Below, in pieces: positions 25,454 through 32,371 of a DNA stretch of 64,000 nucleotides. The stretch is from Spirosoma rhododendri. Lineage in GTDB: Bacteria; Bacteroidota; Bacteroidia; Cytophagales; Spirosomataceae. The translations under genes were made by a program, and so were the position numbers. The notes beneath the pieces are model-generated. The model was not told the DNA's origin. It ran no database searches and worked only from the letters and a program-made list of their open reading frames with translations. Each line of letters begins with the position of its first letter. The first letter of the stretch is position 1. Location of the stretch: assembly GCF_012849055.1 (NCBI RefSeq), contig NZ_CP051677.1:5285001-5349000 (forward strand), written 5' to 3'.

Positions 25454-25660
25454 TTCAACGTTTGTGGTTCAAGGTTTAAGGTTGACCGTTGGGATAACCC
25501 TAAACCTTGTTCAGGAATACATGAGATAGTTTTTTTGTCATCCCGACGACAGGAGGGATCTTCAGCGAATGCATTAAAAACCGCTTGTTAGCGAAGACCC
25601 CTCCTGTCGTCGGGATGACAAAACCGGTTTCTGAACAACCTTGAACCACAAACGTTGAAC
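25453..25660. repeat. Outer 24-bp palindrome of the GTTCAACGTTT class enclosing a REP-like element
   Basis: Perfect 24-base arms lie at 25453-25476 (GTTCAACGTTTGTGGTTC...) and 25637-25660. Inside, AAGGTTTA at 25471-25478 pairs with TAAACCTT at 25501-25508 as a separate hairpin, and TGTTCAG at 25508-25514 pairs with CTGAACA at 25631-25637. The REP-like palindrome at 25533-25623 sits in the middle, as if inserted into the loop. It fills the gap between convergent genes. Confidence 0.85.
25533..25623. repeat. REP-like palindrome, TGTCATTCC class, copy 2
   Basis: Perfect 24-base arms at 25533-25556 (TTTTGTCATCCCGACGACAG...) and 25600-25623, followed inward by GATCTTC and GAAGACC. Layout, outer word and inner CTTC/GAAG pair match the copy at 6970-7052, while the middle of the arm has changed on both sides so that pairing is kept. 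Confidence 0.85.
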
Positions 25661-25668
25661 CCAAAAAA

Positions 25669-26124
25669 TTACTGCTTCACCTGGACTGGCAGGTCTTCGA
25701 GCTGGGCGTAGCTGAGTTTCCAGGTGCCGTCGGTGGCTTTTTTCCAAAGCAGCATATAGTTGCCTTCGCCATACCCTGCCTTTTCACCGGCCCCCTGTGG
25801 CAACACGTCTACCGAGAACGTACCGGCTTCGTAGGCCGTTTGCGTATCGTTGGCCGAACTGACTACACTCGTCTTCAGATCTTTCGTAGTAGCCATCGTG
25901 GCATTGACCCACTTGTCCGTTACTTCGGCTTTGCCCTTGTAATGCACCTCGCCCTGTACGAAGTCAACATCATCGGCTAGAAATCCGGTCACTTTGCTGG
26001 CATCCCGGCTGTTCCAGGCACCGATAAACTGCTGATTCAGCGACTGAACATTAGCGGGTTCTTCCTGCTTGGCACAGCCCGTTAGCATTGCCCCGATTCC
26101 CAGGGCATAAATCATCGTTTTCAT
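25669..26124 (-). CDS. SnoaL-like / NTF2-fold lipoprotein
   Basis: The 151-residue protein has a short lipoprotein signal with cysteine 17 (GAMLTGCAKQ). The remainder fits an NTF2/SnoaL fold: LNQQFIGAWNSRDASKVTGF as the first helices, DDVDFVQGEVHYKGKAEV, and a final GNYMLLWKKATDGTWKLSYA, the same last-strand pattern as the protein at 240. It would sit on a membrane facing the periplasm. Function unknown. The start codon is preceded by another GTTTAAGGTT-type palindrome at 26158. Confidence 0.78.
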   Translation of the reverse strand: MKTMIYALGIGAMLTGCAKQEEPANVQSLNQQFIGAWNSRDASKVTGFLADDVDFVQGEVHYKGKAEVTDKWVNATMATTKDLKTSVVSSANDTQTAYEAGTFSVDVLPQGAGEKAGYGEGNYMLLWKKATDGTWKLSYAQLEDLPVQVKQ

Positions 26125-26157
26125 AACTGTGTTGGTTGAATGGTGACTATTTAGTTT

Positions 26158-26254
26158 AAGGTTTGTGCCGGGCCGCCGGGCAGTTCAACATGTGAGATTG
26201 GCCATCGGGCCTGACCTTGAACGTTGAACCGCCCGGCGGCCCGGCACAAACCTT
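26158..26254. repeat. 24-bp palindrome of the GTTTAAGGTT class with GC-rich core
   Basis: Arms at 26158-26181 (AAGGTTTGTGCCGGGCCGCC...) and 26231-26254 pair perfectly. GTTCAAC at 26183-26189 and GTTGAAC at 26223-26229 extend the stem after a one-base step. It lies between two leftward genes, upstream of the SnoaL-like lipoprotein and downstream of the glycine-zipper gene. Confidence 0.85.
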
Positions 26255-26267
26255 GAACCAACAAAAA

Positions 26268-26798
26268 TTACCAGCTACGGCGCAGGTACTGCGACGACGC
26301 ATAAGGCGTGTCGGCCTGCCCATACGTGGGGTTGGGCAGGAACGAAGCCGGAATGACCTGCGTCGATGACGCCAGCGTAGCGGGGACAGCAGCGATGGCC
26401 ACCGGAACCGTAGACGCTACACCCAGCCCGTGCTTCGGTTTTTCGCGGGCGGCAATACGTTCGCGTTCCGCAGCGGCATTAGCAGCTTCCTCGCGGGCAC
26501 GCTGCTCGGCCATAGCCTGGTTGGCGGCTGCAATACGGGCCGCTTCCTGCTTATTCTTGTTGTCTTTGCGCTTACCGATAGCGTACCCGGCGGCACCACC
26601 TACCGCGCCACCGATCAGCCCACCGACCAGCCGGTTGCGCTTATTGATGATGGCACCGGCCGCTCCGCCAATGGCCCCGCCGATAGCGGCTCCCTTGGCC
26701 TGCGGCCTCCATCTCCGACGTTCCTGTGCCTGCACCGATTGCACCAATGTCAGTACGGTTAGCAGAACAAGCAGGGCGGAAGCATGAATCGTTTTCAT
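26268..26798 (-). CDS. Exported YMGG-like glycine-zipper protein
   Basis: The 176-residue protein has a signal peptide ending AQERRR near residue 27. A glycine-zipper block follows (KGAAIGGAIGGAAGAIINKR and LVGGLIGGAVGGAAGYAIGK, residues 35-75), of the YMGG/Gly-zipper type that packs helices in membranes. Next come a charged Ala/Glu/Arg-rich predicted helix (about 80-118) and a Pro/Ser/Tyr-rich tail. Such proteins are thought to associate with the outer membrane or envelope. Specific role unknown. Confidence 0.8.
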   Translation of the reverse strand: MKTIHASALLVLLTVLTLVQSVQAQERRRWRPQAKGAAIGGAIGGAAGAIINKRNRLVGGLIGGAVGGAAGYAIGKRKDNKNKQEAARIAAANQAMAEQRAREEAANAAAERERIAAREKPKHGLGVASTVPVAIAAVPATLASSTQVIPASFLPNPTYGQADTPYASSQYLRRSW

Positions 26799-26945
26799 AG
26801 TCTTATCGTGATTAGGTTAAACATTGGTAACGTGACTAAGACAATCCGGCGCTAGCAGGGTTTAGTCAACCTGTTTGATTAATCAGTCATAACTAACTGC
26901 ATCACCTGACAGATTGTTCATATCTGACAATGATTTAGGCTATGT

Positions 26946-27464
26946 TCAGACCAGTGATTTGCTCAGGAAAACAAACGTCAGTGGCTGTTTGGGGAGACCG
27001 AAGCGTGGGTCGTCGGGAAACGGTTTTGTTACGCCGGTCGACTGGTAACCGCGCCGTTCGTACCAAGCGATAAGCTCGTGTCGTTGCGTCAGTACAGTCA
27101 TCGTAATCGTCTGGCAACCAGCCGCTCGTCCGACCGCTTCGGCCTCCGCCAGCAGCCGCTTGCCGATACCGGCCGTTTGTACGTCGGGCGCTACGGTCAG
27201 CATACCCAGATACCCTTTTTTCCCCGTCTGTTCGAGATAAACGCAACCCAGCAGTTTTCCCCCGACGCGGTAGGTCAGAATTTGGCCTGCCGGCTTTGAT
27301 AATAAATCCAGTAGATCGGCCTCGCTGGTACGCTGCCCGTCGAGCAGGTCGGCCTCGGTCGTCCAGCCCTGTCGCGACGAATCGCCCCGGTACGCGCTGT
27401 TGACCAGTTGATTCAATTCCGGCACGTCGGCGCTGGCGGCTACTGCGATGGTGAAGTTGGTCAT
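26946..27464 (-). CDS. GNAT-family N-acetyltransferase
   Basis: The 172-residue protein shows the GNAT fold: helix [19 protein letters not shown] at the start, [20 protein letters not shown] as central strands, the acetyl-CoA-binding loop [18 protein letters not shown] and the late [14 protein letters not shown] signature. Substrate unknown. Its start overlaps the stop of pyrF by ATGA (27461-27464), so the two genes are translationally coupled, although no metabolic link is obvious. Confidence 0.85.
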   Translation of the reverse strand: MTNFTIAVAASADVPELNQLVNSAYRGDSSRQGWTTEADLLDGQRTSEADLLDLLSKPAGQILTYRVGGKLLGCVYLEQTGKKGYLGMLTVAPDVQTAGIGKRLLAEAEAVGRAAGCQTITMTVLTQRHELIAWYERRGYQSTGVTKPFPDDPRFGLPKQPLTFVFLSKSLV

Positions 27465-28303
27465 GCGCGTGAGCAGTACTGCCCCAGGTAAGTTGCCATT
27501 TCCGTTTGCAGCGCCTGCGCTTCGGCCCGTGCCTTATCGGCAAAATCGGTTCCGTCGGACGCATATAGGATACTCCGCGACGCATTGACCAGCAACCCGC
27601 CCGATTCGGTCAATCCGCATTTCGAAACATCAGCCAGGCTTCCCCCCTGTGCCCCAACACCCGGCACCAGCAGAAAATGGTCGGGGGTCAACTCGCGGAT
27701 TCGGCTGAACACCGTCGATTGGGTGGCACCCACGACAAACATCATCCGATCGGCCCCGGCCCAGGTCTTTGCCGTCTGCATAACGGCTTCAAACAGTTCA
27801 ACGTCGCCATCGGGCGTGGTCGGCAACCGCTGAAAATCAGCACTGCCCGCATTAGAAGTCAGCGCCAGCAGAATCACCCATTTGCCGGGGTACTCCAGAA
27901 AGGGTTCGACCGAATCCTGCCCCATGTAGGGCGCAACCGTTATTGAGTCGAAGTCAAGGCCAGCAGCTGAGGGGTCGAAGAAAGCGCGCGCATACAGGCC
28001 CGAGGTATTACCAATATCACCCCGTTTGGCGTCGGCGATGGTGAAGCAGTCGCCGGGAATATACTCGAGCGTTTTTTGTAGACTCTCCCACCCGCGCGGC
28101 CCCTGCGCTTCGTAGAACGCGATGTTGGGCTTGTAGGCGACGGCGAAATCGGCCGTTGCATCGATAATGGCTTTGTTGAAGGCAAAAACCGGGTCAGGCT
28201 CGGTCAGTAGGTGGGCGGGCAGTTTACGCGGGTCAGTATCGAGGCCAACGCACAGATACGACTGTTTTTTGAAAATCTGATGGCTCAGTTCGTCGAACGT
28301 CAT
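27461..28303 (-). CDS. pyrF: Orotidine 5-phosphate decarboxylase (type 2)
   Basis: The 280-residue TIM-barrel enzyme carries out the last step of UMP synthesis, decarboxylating OMP. Active-site blocks are [10 protein letters not shown], the lysine in [11 protein letters not shown] near residue 58, [11 protein letters not shown] at 91-101 with the Asp-Lys-Asp catalytic set, and VPGVGAQGG for phosphate binding. Length and the GNTS variant match the longer type 2 PyrF. It is the first gene of a pair with the GNAT gene. Confidence 0.94.
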   Translation of the reverse strand: MTFDELSHQIFKKQSYLCVGLDTDPRKLPAHLLTEPDPVFAFNKAIIDATADFAVAYKPNIAFYEAQGPRGWESLQKTLEYIPGDCFTIADAKRGDIGNTSGLYARAFFDPSAAGLDFDSITVAPYMGQDSVEPFLEYPGKWVILLALTSNAGSADFQRLPTTPDGDVELFEAVMQTAKTWAGADRMMFVVGATQSTVFSRIRELTPDHFLLVPGVGAQGGSLADVSKCGLTESGGLLVNASRSILYASDGTDFADKARAEAQALQTEMATYLGQYCSRA

Positions 28304-28379
28304 AGAAAACGGGGCGGCAGAATGCTGCGTGAATGTCCCGCAAAGGTAGACAGGATGGCACGGCCTGCGTACTTTTTCG

Positions 28380-28387
28380 TAGTTTTG
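28380..28387 (+). promoter_or_regulatory. -7 element upstream of rfbC
   Basis: TAGTTTTG matches TAnnTTTG exactly, 50 bases before the ATG at 28438. No good -33 TTTG is seen at the usual distance. Confidence 0.5.
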
Positions 28388-28437
28388 TCCAGTAACAACT
28401 CTTTATCAAACCGGTACGCGACGTACACTTTTTGCTT

Positions 28438-28983
28438 ATGCAAGTTCGGCACACTGCCATCGAGGGCCTGATTGAACTGATTCCCCGCGTATTTGAAGAC
28501 GAGCGCGGTTACTTTTTCGAGTCGTACAACAAGCCCCTGTTTGCTTCACTGGGTCTACCCATGGATTTCGTGCAGGATAATCAGTCGTTCTCGGTAAAGG
28601 GCGTACTGCGGGGGTTGCACATGCAGAATGAGCCCTTCGCACAGGGTAAACTGGTGCGGGTAGCAAGCGGACAGGTACTCGACATCGCCGTCGACCTGCG
28701 CCCTGATTCCCCCACCTTCGGCAAGTACGAAACGTTTTTGCTAGACGCCAAGCTAGCCAACATGGCCTACATTCCTGAAGGCTTCGGGCATGGTTTTGTA
28801 GCGCTGGAAGACAGCATCTTCACGTACAAATGCACCAACGTATATAATAAGGCGTCGGAGTCGGGCATTATCTGGAACGACCCCGACCTCAATATTGACT
28901 GGGGCGTCAAAAATCCCATTGTGTCGGACAAAGACCAGGAGCTACTAACGCTCCGCGAAGTATTCCCCCACGTAGCAGTTTAG
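28438..28983 (+). CDS. rfbC: dTDP-4-dehydrorhamnose 3,5-epimerase
   Basis: The ATG at 28438 gives 181 residues; a TTG two codons upstream is less likely. The RmlC cupin is complete: LIPRVFEDERGYFFESYN, VQDNQSFSVKGVLRGLHMQ with the catalytic histidine, LVRVASGQVLDIAVDLRP, and YIPEGFGHGFVALED. It epimerises dTDP-4-keto-6-deoxyglucose at C3 and C5 in dTDP-L-rhamnose synthesis. The other rml genes are not in the window, so it is separated from its pathway partners. A 31-bp palindrome follows its stop. Confidence 0.93.
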   Translation: MQVRHTAIEGLIELIPRVFEDERGYFFESYNKPLFASLGLPMDFVQDNQSFSVKGVLRGLHMQNEPFAQGKLVRVASGQVLDIAVDLRPDSPTFGKYETFLLDAKLANMAYIPEGFGHGFVALEDSIFTYKCTNVYNKASESGIIWNDPDLNIDWGVKNPIVSDKDQELLTLREVFPHVAV

Positions 28984-28990
28984 GGTTTGG

Positions 28991-29065
28991 GTTTAACGTT
29001 TAGGGCTCAATGTTTAAGGTTTGTCCGGCGGATGAACCTTAAACATTGAGCCCTAAACGTTAAAC
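28991..29065. repeat. 31-bp perfect palindrome of the GTTTAACGTTT class between convergent genes
   Basis: Arms at 28991-29021 (GTTTAACGTTTAGGGCTCAA...) and 29035-29065 pair perfectly with a 13-base loop. The right arm touches the stop codon of the leftward gene at 29065. Words GTTTAACGTT and GTTTAAGGTTTG link it to the copies at 22525, 25453 and 26158. It is a good physical candidate for a two-way terminator. Confidence 0.9.
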
Positions 29066-29757
29066 TATTTCTCATACATTTCCTCCAGCACCTTCCGCCC
29101 TACCTTGCGGGCCGAGAGGGGGTTCTGGCCCGTGACGAGCCGGTCGTCGACTTCGATGTGGGTCAGAAACGGAATCAGTCCTTTGCTGTACAGGCTGGTT
29201 TTCTCCCGCAATTTATCTTCGAGCAGAAACGGCACCTGATCGTCGAGCCGGGCAATCTTCTCTTCTACATTGGCAAAACCGGTAACCTGCCGGTTCTCAA
29301 TCAGCGACGTACCGTCAGACAGGGTCACGTTGAGCAGCCCGCTCACACCGTGACCCACGGCCGCTACCATACCTCCGCGTTCGTAAATCTGCCGTGTGAT
29401 AGCCTGCAACGCTTCGTTTTGCGGAAAATCCCACAGGCTGCCGTGCCCACCGGCCAGATACAGAATCTGGTACTGCTTGGGGTCGATATCGCTCAGCGGT
29501 ATCGAATTCGCCATTTTTTGCTGAAACACCGGGTTGTGCGACCATTTTTCGTTGGTCGTGTCGCGCCGGTCGACGCTTTTTTCGTCGATGGGAATGCTTC
29601 CTCCCGCCGGACTGGCTATATCGAACGGCAGGTTTCGGTCGGTCAGTTCATCGCAGAAGTGGGTCACCTCACTCAGCCAAAGTCCTGTTTTATGCGACTT
29701 TCGCGGGTATAGGGTGTGGCTGGTGCAGACAATCAGCACTTTGTACATCGGGTCCAT
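29065..29757 (-). CDS. DJ-1/PfpI-superfamily (type 1 glutamine amidotransferase-like) protein lacking the nucleophile cysteine
   Basis: The 230-residue protein has the Hsp31/DJ-1-type alpha/beta fold: KVLIVCTSHTLY at the start, FDIASPAGG, and YLAGGHGSLWDFP. At the nucleophile elbow the usual AVCHG reads AVGHG, with glycine at about residue 135 (codon GGT at 29353-29355). One base change from TGT would explain it. The histidine after it is kept. Family members are glyoxalases, chaperones or proteases that rely on that cysteine, so this one is either inactive or does something else. Start at residue 1 or Met4 is uncertain. Confidence 0.8.
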   Translation of the reverse strand: MDPMYKVLIVCTSHTLYPRKSHKTGLWLSEVTHFCDELTDRNLPFDIASPAGGSIPIDEKSVDRRDTTNEKWSHNPVFQQKMANSIPLSDIDPKQYQILYLAGGHGSLWDFPQNEALQAITRQIYERGGMVAAVGHGVSGLLNVTLSDGTSLIENRQVTGFANVEEKIARLDDQVPFLLEDKLREKTSLYSKGLIPFLTHIEVDDRLVTGQNPLSARKVGRKVLEEMYEK

Positions 29758-29837
29758 ACCGCAAGTTACGGTTTTTGGTGGCCGACACTATATACGTCTA
29801 TCAGTTTACGGTTAGCCCGTACGATTGTTTACTCAAC

Positions 29838-29853
29838 CATTGATGTATCAATG
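29838..29853. promoter_or_regulatory. Perfect short palindrome, possible operator
   Basis: CATTGAT-GT-ATCAATG lies in the gap between the DJ-1-like gene and the gene at 30027. It has the size of a dimeric-regulator site, but no neighbouring regulator points to it. Confidence 0.3.
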
Positions 29854-29998
29854 AGGTCGGCTTATGAGCCATCGAAAAACAATAAATCTCCGTTAAACCT
29901 TGTTCTTTTTCACAACTCTAATCATTGGCCTATTAGTTGATAGACAAATTAAAATTTTACAATATTGACAGTAGGCAAATTTTTTAGGCAGTAAATTA

Positions 29999-30006
29999 TA
30001 TATTTG
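29999..30006 (+). promoter_or_regulatory. -7 element upstream of the gene at 30027
   Basis: TATATTTG matches TAnnTTTG exactly, 20 bases before the ATG. The upstream region is very AT-rich (TTTTTTA at 29981); no clean -33 element is seen. Confidence 0.5.
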
Positions 30007-30026
30007 TTTATAATCCGTACTGTACT

Positions 30027-30428
30027 ATGAGTCAGAAAACAGCTAGCTACGAATCAATGAAAGCTGAACACGCCTGGATGGTTGTGTCGGATCAGCTTCA
30101 GCAGCGCAACAACGTACTTGGCCGGTGTATAGCGCATCTCGAACGGTTTCCGGCCGAAACCCGCATGGCGGGTCGGTTGATGGTGCTGCGCTATCACCTC
30201 AAGATGAGCCTGCGACAGCTTACGCAGAGTGTTCACACTACCCCGCGCGCCACCGACGATGCACAGATCCTGGCCCGGCAATGGCAGCACGTGCACCAGC
30301 TCTTTTTTCTGCTCCGGCAAATAGACGCGGAATTCAACCGGGCCACCGACGATAGCGCGACGCTTCGTACCTGGCTGACTACGCAGAACAGCCGCGTTTA
30401 CCGGTCAGCACTGATACATCTGAATTAA
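30027..30428 (+). CDS. Small protein of unknown family
   Basis: The 133-residue protein is helical and rich in Gln, Arg and Leu, with no signal or membrane segment. Blocks are MKAEHAWMVVSDQLQQRNNV, RMAGRLMVLRYHLKMSLRQL and ARQWQHVHQLFFLLRQIDAE. I do not recognise the family. The perfect -7 element in front supports a real, separately transcribed gene. A terminator hairpin follows at 30502-30538. It shares Gln-rich character, but no clear homology, with the proteins at 48830 and 49384. Confidence 0.6.
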   Translation: MSQKTASYESMKAEHAWMVVSDQLQQRNNVLGRCIAHLERFPAETRMAGRLMVLRYHLKMSLRQLTQSVHTTPRATDDAQILARQWQHVHQLFFLLRQIDAEFNRATDDSATLRTWLTTQNSRVYRSALIHLN

Positions 30429-30501
30429 ACCTGAATTGGATAAATCCACGATACACGTCTGCCCGGTTTTGGCAGCGACTGTTTTCCGTTTCCCCAAAAA
30501 A

Positions 30502-30538
30502 GACAAAACCCGGCTACGTATTGTAACCGGGTTTTGTC
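30502..30538. terminator. Hairpin terminator between convergent genes
   Basis: GACAAAACCCGGCTAC at 30502-30517 pairs with GTAACCGGGTTTTGTC at 30523-30538 with one mismatch and a 5-base loop. An A-run lies to the left and TTTTG in the right arm, so it can serve both directions. Confidence 0.85.
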
Positions 30539-30553
30539 GTTGATGATACACCC

Positions 30554-31585
30554 TTAACGCGCAAAGTCTGTCATCTGCTTGTTGTAGTCGTCGTCGGGTT
30601 TGCCCGACTGAATCAGCAACCGGTGGCGAAACGTAACTGACTTTCCGGCGGGCAGTGTGTAGTTCAGCGCGGGTTCTTTGCCGCTGCTCATGACCGACCG
30701 GCCCAGCGGGTTGGCGGCAAACAAACCGTAGCCACGGGCGTGCCAGTACGTCGGGTAATCGACGTTTTTGGGGTGATCGAGCAGCGTTACCGTGACAGGC
30801 TCGTTCTCAACCGTTCCCGACAGGGCCATCCACTTGCCGCGCGTCCCCCAGACAGCATCGCCTTCGACGCCTTCACTGCTGCGATACATACCCGTTACCC
30901 CGTCGTTGTTCATCACCGGCACTTTCGTTTGTACACCCTGCGCGTCGGTAAACAGTTCGGGCTTGGTCGACGGCTGTTCGAGTTGCCGGGCCATGCGTAG
31001 TGCAATCATGCCTTCTTTGTTGTCTTTGAAAACCACGTCCTGCCCGTCGGCCTTGAGCGTCGTCAGGCGGTCGATGGTGCGGCTGTTGGCGTTTCCCCGG
31101 AAGACATACATCGTCGTTTCTTCGAGCATTCGTTTGCCGTCTTTATCGAGCCAGTCGGCCGTGACGGTCAGTTCGGCGTTGTCTTTGCCGCTCTTCATCG
31201 ACTTGACGCCCGTATGCACGACGGTACCAAATGGCCCTTTGTGCTCCGGTCCGATAGCGGTCGAATTGTTCCAGAAGTCGTGCCCGTTGACGTCGCCGTA
31301 GTTGAACCACATACCCACATGGTGCGGGTGGTCGACGCGTTCACCGGGCCGGGGGTCCATTGGCCAGCCCCGCGTAATGAAATGCCCCCCCGCCGACCGA
31401 ATCGGGTACAGCACCGGCTTTTTCAGGACATCCGGGCCGGGGTATATATAGGCTGTAAACGGCTTGCCGTCGACCATGACGGTAACGCGTTTGTCGGCTT
31501 CGGAGTGGGTGAGCTGGATGCGGTTCTGGGCCAGCATGGGTGTAGCTACGCTCAGCAGCAGAAGAACGGAAAGAAGTCGGCGCAT
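30554..31585 (-). CDS. Secreted PmoA-family protein (DUF6807)
   Basis: The 343-residue protein has a signal peptide ending MLAQNR near residue 21. The body matches the PmoA/DUF6807 family of Bacteroidota: YIYPGPDVLKKPVLYPIRSA, RPGERVDHPHHVGMWFNYGD with several histidines, FWNNSTAIGPEHKGPFG, and YPTYWHARGYGLFAANPLG. The family name comes from similarity to a methane-oxygenase subunit label, but these proteins sit in sugar-degradation settings and have a mutarotase-like beta-sandwich appearance; methane oxidation is not implied. Transcribed alone. Confidence 0.82.
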   Translation of the reverse strand: MRRLLSVLLLLSVATPMLAQNRIQLTHSEADKRVTVMVDGKPFTAYIYPGPDVLKKPVLYPIRSAGGHFITRGWPMDPRPGERVDHPHHVGMWFNYGDVNGHDFWNNSTAIGPEHKGPFGTVVHTGVKSMKSGKDNAELTVTADWLDKDGKRMLEETTMYVFRGNANSRTIDRLTTLKADGQDVVFKDNKEGMIALRMARQLEQPSTKPELFTDAQGVQTKVPVMNNDGVTGMYRSSEGVEGDAVWGTRGKWMALSGTVENEPVTVTLLDHPKNVDYPTYWHARGYGLFAANPLGRSVMSSGKEPALNYTLPAGKSVTFRHRLLIQSGKPDDDYNKQMTDFAR

Positions 31586-31614
31586 AGTTAGTCAGTTCAG
31601 CAACAGACGGGCAC

Positions 31615-31643
31615 AAAAAAGCCCCGACTCTAAAAGCCGGGGC
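31615..31643 (-). terminator. Rho-independent terminator downstream of the LEA14-like lipoprotein gene
   Basis: On the leftward strand the stem CGGGGC/GCCCCG at 31621-31643 is followed by TTTTTT at 31615-31620. It lies between the gene ending at 31700 and the next leftward gene starting at 31585. Confidence 0.8.
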
Positions 31644-31699
31644 CAGTGTTATATTACCCATAGCTGGCGATTCTGTCGGAACAGCCAGTTTCTGCGCAT

Positions 31700-32317
31700 C
31701 TAGCGACCCGTCAGGATTTTGTTCGTCACGTCCTGATCGATCGTGATATAGCCGGGGTAATTAATCTGCTTGCTACCCAGATCGAGCGTTGGCTTGATCC
31801 GGATCGTCAGCTTCGACGGCTGCGTATTGCTCGACCCCGCCATATTCTGCACCAGTTGCGTAAACGCATCGCGGGTTTTGGCGTCGGTCAGCAGTTGGTA
31901 GGCGTTGGTGTTGAGCCGCACCGGCACAACGGTTCTGCCCCCGCCGGGTTGCACTTCGATCCGCTGGTTCAGGAAGCCATTGAACAGCTCCTGCCCGGCC
32001 AGCAAAATCTTGTATTCCAGCTGATTGATACCAGCCACGCGGTTAGTCGGGTTGGTGATTTGCAGGTTCAGCTTAGCGTCGAGGGGTACATTGCGCGTCA
32101 GCAGACCGGCCGCCAGCCGGGGGTATTTCACCGGGTCGAGGTCTTCAAGCTTGCGAAGGCTTTTTACGTTGATACCCGCCAGATAAATGCTGTCGACGGA
32201 GTTTATGCTGTAGCGGCAGTCACCGAGGGTTTTAGCCTGCGAAATCTGTTTGTTAAGACCGCAACTGGCCAGCAGCAGCGGCAGAGCCAGCAGGCTCAGG
32301 ATAAGTACTTTCTTCAT
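31700..32317 (-). CDS. LEA14-like lipoprotein
   Basis: The 205-residue protein has a lipoprotein signal with cysteine 19 (LLLASC). The rest is beta-rich and resembles LEA type 2/WHy domains: LNLQITNPTNRVAGINQLEY as the typical N-P-x-x block, LAGQELFNGFLNQRIEVQPG, and LTIRIKPTLDLGSKQINYPG. Such domains are found in desiccation-related proteins; function in Bacteroidota is unknown. It follows the two DUF3857 genes in the same direction after a 54-base gap and may be their third gene. Confidence 0.7.
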   Translation of the reverse strand: MKKVLILSLLALPLLLASCGLNKQISQAKTLGDCRYSINSVDSIYLAGINVKSLRKLEDLDPVKYPRLAAGLLTRNVPLDAKLNLQITNPTNRVAGINQLEYKILLAGQELFNGFLNQRIEVQPGGGRTVVPVRLNTNAYQLLTDAKTRDAFTQLVQNMAGSSNTQPSKLTIRIKPTLDLGSKQINYPGYITIDQDVTNKILTGR

Positions 32318-32371
32318 GATGTACGTGAATCGTTTCGTGGTAAACGTTCGACAGGGGCAAAAGGGTTTGGT

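Noticed and set aside
22525..29065. CRISPR array from repeated GTTTAAGGTT words
   Set aside because: The words form inverted, not direct, repeats, have no regular spacers, and no cas gene is present.
30554..31585. Methane monooxygenase subunit, as the PmoA label might suggest
   Set aside because: The protein is a secreted beta-rich DUF6807 type without membrane helices or copper ligands of particulate methane monooxygenase.
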